64,000 nt of DNA from Paenibacillus sp. Root52 (lineage in GTDB: Bacteria > Bacillota > Bacilli > Paenibacillales > Paenibacillaceae). Of this stretch, positions 8,387 through 18,779 are shown piece by piece. A model generated the notes under the pieces. It was given only the letters and a program-made list of their open reading frames with translations, had not been told where the DNA came from and searched no databases. Location: the NCBI RefSeq assembly GCF_001426865.1, contig NZ_LMFO01000015.1, forward strand, positions 1 to 64,000, read 5' to 3'. A program made the translations under genes and the position numbers. Within the stretch, counting starts at the first letter, position 1, and each line of letters starts with the position of its first letter.

Positions 8387-11300
8387 TCACGAGTGCACCA
8401 TCATAACAAAGTGATTCAGTCTTTCCGCGATAACATGGACATACGGGTTGGTTACAATCGTAAAATGATTACACGCCACTTCCTGTGCGTACACCTTGCC
8501 TAGACTCAAACCATGCCACCCCGAGGGATGAATAACCTGATGCGTGTCTGTCGGCTGCGAAGCATACCATAGATGAATATCAGTCCGTAGTTTGCCTTTC
8601 AATATATACTTCTCAATCGCTCTCTGGTTCACAACCATAATCCGTGCATTGCGTGTCATCTGCTCCATTGTCAAACCTGGCGGAAGCCTGTTCCACTTCT
8701 TGGCAAGTGCATGGATCTGCTCCAGATCATGTTCCTCGACCTCGCCATCCAGCATTTCCATGGTCAATCCAAGTTGTGTTGCCGCACACATGCTGAGCGA
8801 TGGAACTGAGGTGGATCGAGAGTCTGCTCCTGCTTTTATCGCTTCAGCAGGGACATCGACGATACCCAGTAGTGCCACTTCATCCCCTCGTTGTTCCAGC
8901 AGTCGGGAGATCTCTACTGCAATGTAACCGCCGAATGACCAACCTAAGATATGATACGGTCCACGGGATTGAACCTGATCCATTTCTTGCAGATAGGCTT
9001 GAGCCATATCTTCAATTGTCGTTAAAGGTGTCTCTTCCGAGTTATACCCCCGAGCCTGTAGGCCATAGACCGTTACATCATCCTCCAATTGACGTACCAG
9101 ATCCAGATAACCAAGCACATCCCCACCTTGGGGGTGGATCACAAAGAGGGTTTTCTCCCCTCTTCCTGCCTGCAAAGGAATACGAATCTGATTCGTTTCG
9201 TGGATGATCCCTTTCTGAATACTGACTGCCAATTGAGACAATGTTGGGTACATGAATAGCTGCTTCACTGCCAGTTGCACACCATACGATTTATTGATTT
9301 TGCTAATCAGCTGCATGGCTTTCAAGGAATGCCCGCCTAACTTAAAGAAATTACTATTCGACCCAATCGGGTTGCCTGACCCGAGTACCTCCACCCATAA
9401 GTCACGTAACCGCGCCTCTTCTTGGGTTAGCTCTGTATCCATCGTAGCTTCATCTTCCCATACAGGGTCGGCCAATGCTTTACGGTCAATTTTATTATTC
9501 GGTGTGAGCGGAAATCCTGGCACAAACACCCAATGGCTTGGCACCATATGAACAGGTAATCGCTCCTGTACATACTTCTCCAGCGGTCCATAATCCCACG
9601 CATAATTTTCTTTAAGCACCAGGTAAGCAACCAATGTCTGATCTCCCAGATGGTTGGCTCGCGCATCCACCAACACCTCATCCACATGGGGATGCTCTGC
9701 GAGCGTTGCTTCCACCTCACCGAGTTCAATCCGAAATCCACGAATTTTCACCTGATAATCGGTTCTTCCTAAGAATTGAATACTTCCATCCGTATAATAA
9801 CGCCCCAGATCACCTGTCTTGTACAACCGCTCATTCGTATGAAAGCGGGACTCTACGAAACGTTCAGCGGTTAAATCAGGTTTATTCAGATACCCAAGAG
9901 CTAGTCCCCGACCAGCGATATAGATCTCACCCTGCACACCTACAGGCACAGGTTGAAGATACTGATCCAATATATATACACGACTATTGGTAATCGGTCG
10001 TCCGATGGAATCCGGCTGTTCCACTCGGTATTGATATACAGTGGCTGCTACAGTTGATTCAGACGGACCATATGAATTATACATCCGGTTATGTTGGTTA
10101 TATTTTTCAATCAGCTCTGCGGGACACTTCTCCCCAGCTACAATCATCACACGTAGATTCGCAACCTCTTCTTCCTCCAATGTGGCAAGAACAGAGGGTG
10201 GGAATGCCCCGAATGTAATATGCTGTCTTTGCAAAAATGCTCCCAGATCTTCACCCCGCTGATAGATATGAAGACTTGCCCCAGACAGTAGAGCCGTCAT
10301 CGTCTCGAACACCGATCCGTCGAAGCTGAATGATGCAAACTGCATAACATGATCCGCAGGTGTCACTGCGAAGGTTTCGATATTTTCGAGCGCTAGATTA
10401 ACAACACCCCGATGAGCAATCATTACACCCTTCGGTTTCCCTGTTGAACCTGAGGTATAGATCACATACGCCATGCTGTCGGAAGCCACCGTAGATTCTA
10501 TATCCTTGGTAGACTCCAGACTAATCTGCTCGTACTCACGGTCCAGACAAATGACGTTCATCGAATCCATTGATAGATGCTCCAGACCAGCACTGTTGAT
10601 CACCATCGTATGTGGACTAGCGTCCTGAAGCATGTAAGACAATCGCTCTGGAGGGTAACTAGGATCTATAGGCACATAAGCTGCACCCGCTTTGAGAACA
10701 GCCAGAATGGATACAACCATCTGCACAGATTTGTCGAGACATATCCCTACAAGAGCATGTTCACGCACACCACGTTCCTGCATATACCTCGCCAATTGAT
10801 TGGCTTGCTGATTCAATTGAATATAGGTTAGTTGCACTGCACCACACGTCACGGCTAGTGCATCCGGAGTTTCGTTCACCTTTTGCTGCCACAACTCATG
10901 AATGCTGATCTCTGGCACATCACGCTCCGTATCATTCCATTCCACAAGCTGCTTATGCAATTCATGCTCAGATAGTATAGGGAGATGACCGACTGCCTCA
11001 TTAGGCGAATGAACAATACTCTGTAACAACACGCCAAAACTATCAGCCATTCTACCTACGGTCGCCTCTTTAAATAGATCAGCATGATATAAAAAAGTGC
11101 CTTTTACACAATCGCCCTGCTCCTGCAGGCTTAACGTCAGATCAAAGGAAACCGTATCGACCTCCGGTTCAAGCTCAACCAACGCTACGCCTGCCATATC
11201 AATCGAAGCCTCGGCAAAGGATGCCATGCTGAAAAAAACCTGAAACAGCGCATTATCGGTCATAGAACGATCCGGCTGCAGTGCCTCTACTATTTTCTCA

Positions 11301-12379
11301 AAAGGAACATCCTGATGGGCATAAGCCTCAATCGTATTCTGCTTCACCTGCCGCAAATGCGCTCTGAAACTGGTGTCCGCAGAGAGTAGCGAACGAATAA
11401 CAAGTGTATTGGCAAAAAAGCCGAATACCCCTTCGAGTTCCTCCCGATTCCGATTCGCACTCACTGTACCCACCGAAATATCAACTTGCCCACTATACCG
11501 CTGAAGTAGTAGCTTAAAGGCTGTCAACATAGCCATATATAGCGTTGCGCCTTCTTGTTGAGCTATTTGTCTTAGCGATTGAATCAGAGATGAATCAACG
11601 GTAAATTCCAGTTTTCCGCCACGGGCAGACTGAAAAGGAAGTTTAGGTGCATCGGTTGGAAGCTGAAGCACTTCGGCTCCCTTGAGCTTATTTTTCCAAT
11701 AGTCCAACTGGGTGTCTAATAATGTTCCTTCTAATAATTCACGTTGCCACATCGTATAGTCCACATACTGTAAGGGTAGATCAGGGAGCGGTGAAGGCTG
11801 ATGATGAAGGAACGAACTATATATAATCCTCAATTCATTCAATAGTACATTCATAGACCAGCCATCAGAGATGATATGATGCATCATTATTGAGAAAACG
11901 AACTGCTTAGGCTCCAATGGGATAAGCACCGCTCTGAACAGTGGCCCCTCCGACATCTCGTAAGGATCAGCCGCTCTTCTCGATATCCAGTCCACAGCAG
12001 CCTGCTCATCCGCATGAGCCAATTCAATGACATCGACACAAGCGTGAAGTCGTTCCGCCACACATTGGACAGCCGTTCCTTCTTCTTCTCGAAAAAACGT
12101 CCTTAGTGATTCATGCCTATCGACCAATTCTTGAACACTGCGTTGTAGCACATCTAGGTCAAGCTCTCCTTCTAGTCTCCATAACGAATTCATATGATAA
12201 GCGGAGCTATCCGGGTCGAGCTGTTGAATAAACCATAGTCTCTGCTGGGCAAAGGATAGTGGAAAGACGTAGACATCATCATGCACTTCATCACTCAGAT
12301 GTGTATTCAATACAGTTCCTCCTGTCGCTAGGTTTAGAAGGTTATTCAAAAAGTCCGCTTTGGCGGACTTTTCGAACAT
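8387..12379 (-). CDS. NRPS4: terminal module C-A7-T-TE
   Basis: Last synthetase of the cluster. The frame gives 1330 residues from ATG 12379, 5 nt after the NRPS3 stop but without a ribosome site; a TTG at 12310 has an AGGAGG site 7 nt upstream and may be the true start (1307 residues). Domains: LCL-type condensation domain (about 45-470, HHIISDGWS near 165); adenylation domain (about 490-980, TSGSTGKPKG near 640, NNKIDRKAL); carrier domain (Ser in LGGHSL near 1014); thioesterase (about 1080-1330, Ser in GWSFGG near 1146, His in CNHF near 1301). By alignment to GrsA the A7 pocket reads D-G-F-A-I-A-S-V-A-K, which I cannot match to a known substrate. The thioesterase should release the peptide by hydrolysis or cyclisation. 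Confidence 0.93.
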   Translation of the reverse strand: MFEKSAKADFLNNLLNLATGGTVLNTHLSDEVHDDVYVFPLSFAQQRLWFIQQLDPDSSAYHMNSLWRLEGELDLDVLQRSVQELVDRHESLRTFFREEEGTAVQCVAERLHACVDVIELAHADEQAAVDWISRRAADPYEMSEGPLFRAVLIPLEPKQFVFSIMMHHIISDGWSMNVLLNELRIIYSSFLHHQPSPLPDLPLQYVDYTMWQRELLEGTLLDTQLDYWKNKLKGAEVLQLPTDAPKLPFQSARGGKLEFTVDSSLIQSLRQIAQQEGATLYMAMLTAFKLLLQRYSGQVDISVGTVSANRNREELEGVFGFFANTLVIRSLLSADTSFRAHLRQVKQNTIEAYAHQDVPFEKIVEALQPDRSMTDNALFQVFFSMASFAEASIDMAGVALVELEPEVDTVSFDLTLSLQEQGDCVKGTFLYHADLFKEATVGRMADSFGVLLQSIVHSPNEAVGHLPILSEHELHKQLVEWNDTERDVPEISIHELWQQKVNETPDALAVTCGAVQLTYIQLNQQANQLARYMQERGVREHALVGICLDKSVQMVVSILAVLKAGAAYVPIDPSYPPERLSYMLQDASPHTMVINSAGLEHLSMDSMNVICLDREYEQISLESTKDIESTVASDSMAYVIYTSGSTGKPKGVMIAHRGVVNLALENIETFAVTPADHVMQFASFSFDGSVFETMTALLSGASLHIYQRGEDLGAFLQRQHITFGAFPPSVLATLEEEEVANLRVMIVAGEKCPAELIEKYNQHNRMYNSYGPSESTVAATVYQYRVEQPDSIGRPITNSRVYILDQYLQPVPVGVQGEIYIAGRGLALGYLNKPDLTAERFVESRFHTNERLYKTGDLGRYYTDGSIQFLGRTDYQVKIRGFRIELGEVEATLAEHPHVDEVLVDARANHLGDQTLVAYLVLKENYAWDYGPLEKYVQERLPVHMVPSHWVFVPGFPLTPNNKIDRKALADPVWEDEATMDTELTQEEARLRDLWVEVLGSGNPIGSNSNFFKLGGHSLKAMQLISKINKSYGVQLAVKQLFMYPTLSQLAVSIQKGIIHETNQIRIPLQAGRGEKTLFVIHPQGGDVLGYLDLVRQLEDDVTVYGLQARGYNSEETPLTTIEDMAQAYLQEMDQVQSRGPYHILGWSFGGYIAVEISRLLEQRGDEVALLGIVDVPAEAIKAGADSRSTSVPSLSMCAATQLGLTMEMLDGEVEEHDLEQIHALAKKWNRLPPGLTMEQMTRNARIMVVNQRAIEKYILKGKLRTDIHLWYASQPTDTHQVIHPSGWHGLSLGKVYAQEVACNHFTIVTNPYVHVIAERLNHFVMMVHS
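12347..12372 (-). terminator. Terminator-like hairpin between NRPS3 and NRPS4
   Basis: Minus strand shows a perfect 10-bp stem, AAAAGTCCGC / GCGGACTTTT, with a 5-nt loop and a T5 tract. It lies between the NRPS3 stop and the well-spaced ribosome site for the TTG start at 12310. It looks like an intrinsic terminator or attenuator that would lower expression of the releasing module; it could instead be coding sequence if translation starts at 12379. Confidence 0.5.
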
Positions 12380-12384
12380 ACACT

Positions 12385-15300
12385 TTAAGGCTGAACAGTT
12401 TGGGCTTTCCGTGATATGCGTTTGATTGGAGTAAGTGTGCTGGAGGCAGAAGGTTGTTGCTCTACCTTACCTGCGAACGCTTGTAGAATCGGCTGACCAA
12501 ATAAATCGGCTAACTTGGCGTCAGTGCCCTGTCTGGCATTCAATCTGGAGATCATCTGTACAGCAAGAAGCGAATGTCCCCCAAGTGCAAAGAAGTCATC
12601 ATGAATCCCTATTCTGGATACACCTAATACCTCTGTCCAAATTTCGGCAATCACCTGTTCCAACGGGCTCTGGGGAGCGACGTATTCCTTCACGCCATAA
12701 GCCTCATCACCAACTGGATCAGGTAATGCTTTGCGATCTAACTTCCGGTTCGGAGTCAATGGGAACTCATCCATTACCACCCATGCCGATGGAATCATAA
12801 AGTGCGGAAGCTTGCGTTTTACATGATCTCTTATATCCTCAATAACAGGAACCTGAGTATCCCTTCCCGTCAAATAAGCGACCAATTGCGAACCATGCTG
12901 CTTGGTTTCTTTCACCAATACGAGAGCTGCCTGCACGGACGAATGGCTAGATATAACAGACTCAATCTCCCCAAGCTCTATCCGGAACCCTCGAAGCTGC
13001 ACCTGATGATCTACCCGGCTGACAAATTCAAGGGAAGCATCTTCATTCAATTTCACCAGATCACCTGTCCGGTACAGTCTTTCTCCAATCTGGAATGGAT
13101 GCGGAATAAACTTCTCGGCAGTTAACGCTTCACGGTTCAGATAACCGGCAGCAACACCAACTCCACCAATGTATAACTCTCCAGGAACACCAATCGGAAC
13201 CGGATTACGCTGTGGATCTAACACATATAACGTGATATTCGGCAATCCCCACCCAATGGATGGAGCTTGATTATTGGTCTCTCGACTAGCCACACGCCCT
13301 TCGGTACTAAAGATAGTACACTCGGTTGGCCCATAAATATTGATATATTCGAACGGAAGATCTGCAGGTGGACGAAGCTGAAGACGGTCTCCACCAACCA
13401 TAATAGACCGGAATACACCGTCCTGAGGCCACGTTAAATCAAGCAATTGCTCGGCAATAACCGGTGGCAAAAAACAACCTATCGTGATGCCTTTGGACAG
13501 AAACCACTGTTGTAATACCTGTGCATCCATAACAACTTCCTGCTCCATCAGATGAACACTGGCACCCGCGGTGAGGAACGGCCACACCTCCAGCAACGAA
13601 GCATCAAAACCCATCCGTGAAACCTGCGCACTTCGATCCGCAGGTGTAATACCGAAGCGTTCGTGATGCCAGAAGATCACATTTAGCAACCCTTTGTGTT
13701 TCAGCATAGCTCCCTTCGGTTTGCCCGTTGAACCTGAGGTATAAATAATATAAGCAATGTCATCGGCAGTGGACGCTGGCACAGGATTTCCTTGATTCCC
13801 CTGCATCCATGGCTCACTTTGATCTACGTAGATGACTTCAGATACAGTTGCCGAAGGCTGATCCATCAGGGTCGTTCCTGTAATCAGTATCCCTACCTGG
13901 GCATCCTCCATGATGAAACGAAGCCGATCCTCTGGATAGGTTGGATCCAGCGGTACATAGCATGCACCAGATTTGAATACAGCGATCATGGCAATCAGCC
14001 AGTCTGTAGAACGCTCCATGCAAACGCCGACATTCATTCCCCGTCTAGCACCTCTGTTACGCAGCTCATGAGCCAGTTGATTCGCCTTGTGGTTTAATTC
14101 CCCATAACGTAGCTGCTCGTCTCCATCCGACACGGCAAGCGCATCAGGTGCTGTAGCGGCTTGTGCTTCAAACAGTTCGTGGACGCAACGTTCCCAGGAA
14201 TAATCACGTTGGTTCTGATTCCATTCAACAATGAGCTGATGCTGTTCTTCCTTGGATAGAAGTGGAAGCTCATTCATTGCTTGATCCGGATTCGCCACAA
14301 TTCCTTCTAACAAAATGTGAAAATGCTGTACGAGTCGCTTCATTCCTGCGCCAGCAAACAAAGCCGTATTATAGATCAGGTCACCACCCAGCCCTTGCTC
14401 CTTCTCCTCCATAATAAGAGAAAGATCAAACAGTGCTGTATTCCCCTGAAGCTCAATGGAATGCACTTGAACATCAGGAATACTGAATTCATCTGCAGGC
14501 GTATTTTGCAAAGTAAAGAGTACTTGAAATAATGGCGTATGACCGGTATCTCGATCAGGCTGCAATTCTTCAACAAGCTTCTCAAAAGGAACATCCTGAT
14601 GCATATAAGCCTGTAGCGCCGTTTCCTTCACTTGGGTTAACAATTGGCGGAAGCTTATGTTACCTGCAAATTGAGATCGGAGTACAAGTGTGTTGGCGAA
14701 GAAGCCAATCAACCCTTCTGTCTCCTCCTGATTCCGGTTGGCTATCGGCGTACCCACGGCAATATCCTCCTGTTGGGTGTACCGGTGCAGTAGAATCTTC
14801 CATGCAGATAAAAGTGTCATATATAACGTCGTGCCTTCACGGCGACTCAGCTTCTTAAGTTCAGCCAGGAGGGGCTCTGCAATATGGAATCGTTCCGTTG
14901 CCCCTTCAAATGTCTGAGCAGCCGGACGAGGATAATCCGTTGGCAATTGAAGAACGGATACATCCTGTAGCTGTTGCCTCCAATAGTCCAGTTGGCGATC
15001 CATCACACCTTCACCAAGCCACTTCCGCTGCCAGATCGCATAATCTGCATATTGAATCGGAAGTTCTGCAAGTGGCGCAGCCTCTCCGAGCAAATGAGCT
15101 GTGTATAATGCACTCAACTCACGGATAAAGACACCCATAGACCATCCATCGGAGATGATATGGTGCATAGTCACCCCCAGCACGTACTCTTGAGGCGCTA
15201 GCTGAATTAAAGCTGCACGCAGCAACGGTCCCTGACGCAGCGAGAACTCCCGGTCTCCTTCATCTGTAATCCAATTCATTGCTTGTTGGAGAGCATCCGG

Positions 15301-18300
15301 GTGATTTTGCAGATCCATATAGGTCAGCACCGATGGGATCTCAGGCTGCACCACTTGTAGCGGTTCGTTTCCTTCTCCCGAAAGAAAGTAGGTTCGTAGT
15401 GACTCATGCCTTTGGATCAGATCATGGATGCTACGCTCCAGTACCTCCCGTTGAACAGAACCATTCAGACGCCAGAGGGAAGGGATATGATAATTTCGGT
15501 TCCCTGGATACATTTGCTCGAAGAACCACATCCGCTGCTGTGCAAAGGATAACGGTACATTCTGTTCACGTGTGACATCCACCATACTGGATGTCGCAGC
15601 AACATCCTGCCCACCTTCGGTACTGCGGAGCTCCTGAATCCGCTTCGCCATCTGAGAGAGCACCGGACGTTGGAAGACTTGAGCAAGTGGATACTCAATG
15701 CCAAACAGCTTTTTCACCCGAGATACGATCTGGGTGGCTAGAAGCGAATGACCGCCAAGCTCGAAGAAATGATCATGCGCACCAATTCGCTGTAACCCCA
15801 GCACGTCTGACCAGATTCCTGCCAGCATCTCTTCCACCGGATGACGCGGAGCCACATAGTCCTGTGCGCTATACAGCTCACTCGGCGTTGGTTCAGGCAG
15901 GGCTTTCCGATCCACCTTGCCGTTAGGCAACATGAATTGTGGCAGCTTCGGCTTCATATATTCGCGCAGCTCATTGACAAGGACAGCATTGGCTTTGCCA
16001 CGGGAGGCTTCCGGCTGAGTTGCAATGTAGGCGACCAGTTGCTTCCCTGTTTCGCCGATCTCCCGTGCCTGTACAATGACGCTATGCACCGCCGGATGAC
16101 CCACTAACACCGACTCGATCTCACCTAATTCGATGCGGAATCCCCGGATTTTCACCTGATGATCCGCACGACCGATGTAGCTCAAGGTGGCATCCGGGTT
16201 GTATTTCACCAAGTCACCCGTTCGATACAAGCGCTCCCCAGAACGGAACGGATGTGCCACGAATTTCTCGGCGTTCAGCTCCTCCCGGTTCAAGTACCCG
16301 ATAGCGACCCCAACACCGCCAATGTACAACTCTCCTGGTACCCCGCGAGGTACTGGGTTTTGGTGGGCGTCCAATACGTACAATTGCGTATTCGGAAGTG
16401 CTCCACCAATCGATGGAGGGGTAAAGCTACCATCCTCCGCCTCTACCGTAGAAACAGTGCTGAGAATCGTACATTCCGTTGGCCCATAGATGTTCACGTA
16501 ATCAAAGGTGAGATGCGCTGGTGGACGCATTTGCAGTCGTTCACCCCCTGCGAGCAGTGCTCGCAATGCCCCATCCTGCGGCCAGGTAAGCGGCAGCAGT
16601 TGCTCTGCGACCACTGGAGGCAGGAAGCAGCTCAAGGTGATCTGGTGATCCAGCAACCAGTGTTGCAATCCCTCGGGGTCCAGCACGATCTCTTGCTCCA
16701 TCAGATGCACACTGCCTCCGGAGCAGAGCAGCGGCCAGGTTTCCAGCAAGGAAGCATCGAAGCCCATCCGGGCGATCTGAGCACCACGGTCTGCCGGGCT
16801 TGTCCCAAACCGACCTTGGTGCCACAGAACAACGTTCAGCAAGCCTTGATGACGAAGGATTGCACCCTTAGGCTGTCCTGTAGAACCCGACGTATAGATC
16901 ACATAGGCTGGATCTTGCGCAGTTGCCCACGGCTCCGGATTAGCTCTGTACTCACTGATTTCACCGTTCTCGTTGCTATCCAACGTCCCCCAATCTGATT
17001 CTCGATCCAAACAGACCACCTGAACCGCTGGCTCTACGGTTAGCCGAGTTAGTACTTGCGAATGGGTCACCAACAGCGGAACATTGGCATCTGCCATCAT
17101 GTAAGCCAGTCGTTCCTCTGGATAGGTCGGGTCTAGCGGCACATAGCAGGCTCCTGATTTGAACACCCCCAGCATGCCAACTAACCAGTCAACGGAACGA
17201 TCCGTGCAGACTCCCACATAACTCCCCGGACGTGCACCCCGATTACGGAGAGTGTGCGCCAAGACATTCGCCTTTTCATTCAGCTCACCATACGTGATCT
17301 GCCGATCCTTGTCCGTTGCAGCGAGTGCTTCGGGCGCTTTAGCTGCTTGCTCTTCTACCAGCTGGTGCACAAGACAGCTCCAATCATAGGCTTGATCCGT
17401 CTCATTCCAATCGACCAGTAGCAGCTGGCGTTCTGCAGCAGTCACCATGCCTAACTGAGCAAGTGAACGATCCGGCGTTGCCGCCATTTGGCGCAGCAGT
17501 TCCATGAAATGACCGGATAAACGCTCGATCCATTCGGCATCAAATCGGTCGCTTTTATACATCACCTTCATATGTAACTCCGACTCTGCTGGTGAGAGAG
17601 ATACGGTGATCGGGAAGTTCGTTTTCTCCGCAGCCTTGATTTCCGTAATCCTTACCAATTCCTCACCTGGCTGGTCGTCAATCGGTGTAGGATAATTCTC
17701 AAAAACAAACAATGTCTCGAATAACGGTTGATCCTGCGGTACGGCGCTCCAATTACGAATATCTACGAGAGAGGTATGCTCATACTGTCTAATAGTCGAC
17801 TGTCTACGATGGACAGATTGGAGCCAATCACGGACAACCTGCTCTCCATCTACTTGGATACGTAATGGTAACGTATTAATGAAGAGGCCTACCATATGCT
17901 CAGCACCTTCAAGCTCTGCTCCACGTCCTGAACTAGTTACTCCAAACAGCACGTCCGATTCCTGGCTGTACCGGCTCAGCATAAGAGCCCAGGCACCTTG
18001 AAGCACGGTGTTCACCGTGATACGGCTCTCTGTAGCTAGTTTTTTGATCGCAGTAGTGTACTCCTCCGGAATGATTAAGTCATGCTGAGCGGATGAAGTC
18101 TCTTCTTCCACACTTCCGCCCAGCTTCATTCCGAGCTGAGTTGGTGAATCAAAGCCCTGTAACTCCTGTTTCCAGAACGATTCAGCCGCCCCAGCATCCT
18201 GATTTCGAAGCCACTGAATGAAGTCTCTATAAGGACGCACCTCTGGTAACTGCATCTGTTGCCCACGTACCAATGATTGATATATGTGAAGCAACTCTGC

Positions 18301-18777
18301 CTGTACTACCGAGAAGCTCCACCCGTCAAATAACAGATGGTGGCACATCCACACCATATTGTAGCGTTCTTCTTCCCACTGAATGAGGGATACACGCATT
18401 AAAGGAACCTTTTTTAGATCAATACCTCGCTCCTGATCCTCGGTAAGAAAACGTGCCAGAGTAGCTTCTCTGTTTGAAGTTTCAAGCGCTTGCCAATCAT
18501 GCCGTTCAAGTGTGATCCGTGCCTGGCGATATACAGCCTGCAAAGGTTCTGCTGTGCTATTCCATAGAAATCGGGTTCTGAAAACCGAGTGCCGCTCAAT
18601 CAAAATGTTCCAAGCTTCCTCCATCATGTCCAGGTTCAGTGAACCCTCCACTTCAAGATTGATCTGAGTAAGGTACGTATCGTTAGCCTGTATACCCTGA
18701 TCGTACAGGGAATGGAACAGCATTCCCTGTTGGATCGGCGACAGAGGATAGATATCGACAACATCTTTGTTCTTCAC
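12385..18777 (-). CDS. NRPS3: two modules, C(DCL)-A5-T-C-A6-T
   Basis: 2130 residues. The GTG start has AGGAGGAG 8 nt upstream, inside the end of NRPS2. The N-terminus (VDIYPLSPIQQGMLFHSL) is typical of a DCL condensation domain that accepts a D-configured donor and of a COM acceptor, matching the E domain that ends NRPS2; its active site is HHLLFDGWS near 144. A5 has TSGSTGQPKG near 626 and pocket D-A-L-F-L-G-I-I-L-K. T5 has LGGHSL near 1008. C6 is LCL type with HHIISDGWS near 1204. A6 has TSGSTGKPKG near 1677 and pocket D-A-L-F-M-G-I-I-F-K. T6 has LGGHSL near 2067. Both pockets look hydrophobic, closest to the known leucine code. A5 lacks about 13 residues between core A9 (LPQFM) and A10 (NGKVDR). 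Confidence 0.93.
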   Translation of the reverse strand: MKNKDVVDIYPLSPIQQGMLFHSLYDQGIQANDTYLTQINLEVEGSLNLDMMEEAWNILIERHSVFRTRFLWNSTAEPLQAVYRQARITLERHDWQALETSNREATLARFLTEDQERGIDLKKVPLMRVSLIQWEEERYNMVWMCHHLLFDGWSFSVVQAELLHIYQSLVRGQQMQLPEVRPYRDFIQWLRNQDAGAAESFWKQELQGFDSPTQLGMKLGGSVEEETSSAQHDLIIPEEYTTAIKKLATESRITVNTVLQGAWALMLSRYSQESDVLFGVTSSGRGAELEGAEHMVGLFINTLPLRIQVDGEQVVRDWLQSVHRRQSTIRQYEHTSLVDIRNWSAVPQDQPLFETLFVFENYPTPIDDQPGEELVRITEIKAAEKTNFPITVSLSPAESELHMKVMYKSDRFDAEWIERLSGHFMELLRQMAATPDRSLAQLGMVTAAERQLLLVDWNETDQAYDWSCLVHQLVEEQAAKAPEALAATDKDRQITYGELNEKANVLAHTLRNRGARPGSYVGVCTDRSVDWLVGMLGVFKSGACYVPLDPTYPEERLAYMMADANVPLLVTHSQVLTRLTVEPAVQVVCLDRESDWGTLDSNENGEISEYRANPEPWATAQDPAYVIYTSGSTGQPKGAILRHQGLLNVVLWHQGRFGTSPADRGAQIARMGFDASLLETWPLLCSGGSVHLMEQEIVLDPEGLQHWLLDHQITLSCFLPPVVAEQLLPLTWPQDGALRALLAGGERLQMRPPAHLTFDYVNIYGPTECTILSTVSTVEAEDGSFTPPSIGGALPNTQLYVLDAHQNPVPRGVPGELYIGGVGVAIGYLNREELNAEKFVAHPFRSGERLYRTGDLVKYNPDATLSYIGRADHQVKIRGFRIELGEIESVLVGHPAVHSVIVQAREIGETGKQLVAYIATQPEASRGKANAVLVNELREYMKPKLPQFMLPNGKVDRKALPEPTPSELYSAQDYVAPRHPVEEMLAGIWSDVLGLQRIGAHDHFFELGGHSLLATQIVSRVKKLFGIEYPLAQVFQRPVLSQMAKRIQELRSTEGGQDVAATSSMVDVTREQNVPLSFAQQRMWFFEQMYPGNRNYHIPSLWRLNGSVQREVLERSIHDLIQRHESLRTYFLSGEGNEPLQVVQPEIPSVLTYMDLQNHPDALQQAMNWITDEGDREFSLRQGPLLRAALIQLAPQEYVLGVTMHHIISDGWSMGVFIRELSALYTAHLLGEAAPLAELPIQYADYAIWQRKWLGEGVMDRQLDYWRQQLQDVSVLQLPTDYPRPAAQTFEGATERFHIAEPLLAELKKLSRREGTTLYMTLLSAWKILLHRYTQQEDIAVGTPIANRNQEETEGLIGFFANTLVLRSQFAGNISFRQLLTQVKETALQAYMHQDVPFEKLVEELQPDRDTGHTPLFQVLFTLQNTPADEFSIPDVQVHSIELQGNTALFDLSLIMEEKEQGLGGDLIYNTALFAGAGMKRLVQHFHILLEGIVANPDQAMNELPLLSKEEQHQLIVEWNQNQRDYSWERCVHELFEAQAATAPDALAVSDGDEQLRYGELNHKANQLAHELRNRGARRGMNVGVCMERSTDWLIAMIAVFKSGACYVPLDPTYPEDRLRFIMEDAQVGILITGTTLMDQPSATVSEVIYVDQSEPWMQGNQGNPVPASTADDIAYIIYTSGSTGKPKGAMLKHKGLLNVIFWHHERFGITPADRSAQVSRMGFDASLLEVWPFLTAGASVHLMEQEVVMDAQVLQQWFLSKGITIGCFLPPVIAEQLLDLTWPQDGVFRSIMVGGDRLQLRPPADLPFEYINIYGPTECTIFSTEGRVASRETNNQAPSIGWGLPNITLYVLDPQRNPVPIGVPGELYIGGVGVAAGYLNREALTAEKFIPHPFQIGERLYRTGDLVKLNEDASLEFVSRVDHQVQLRGFRIELGEIESVISSHSSVQAALVLVKETKQHGSQLVAYLTGRDTQVPVIEDIRDHVKRKLPHFMIPSAWVVMDEFPLTPNRKLDRKALPDPVGDEAYGVKEYVAPQSPLEQVIAEIWTEVLGVSRIGIHDDFFALGGHSLLAVQMISRLNARQGTDAKLADLFGQPILQAFAGKVEQQPSASSTLTPIKRISRKAQTVQP
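15643..17441 (-). repeat. Near-identical A5-T5 segment (copy in NRPS3)
   Basis: This 1.8 kb block pairs with 23448-25234 in NRPS2. In about 300 aligned bases that I compared by eye (around 16140-16440 against 23940-24240) there were 11 mismatches. It is 12 nt longer than the other copy: one extra codon at the A9/A10 junction and three near residue 610. Confidence 0.9.
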
Positions 18778-18779
18778 GG

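Noticed and set aside
8375..8395. Short GTGC/GCAC palindrome as terminator of the NRPS operon
   Set aside because: The stem is too short and has no following U-run.
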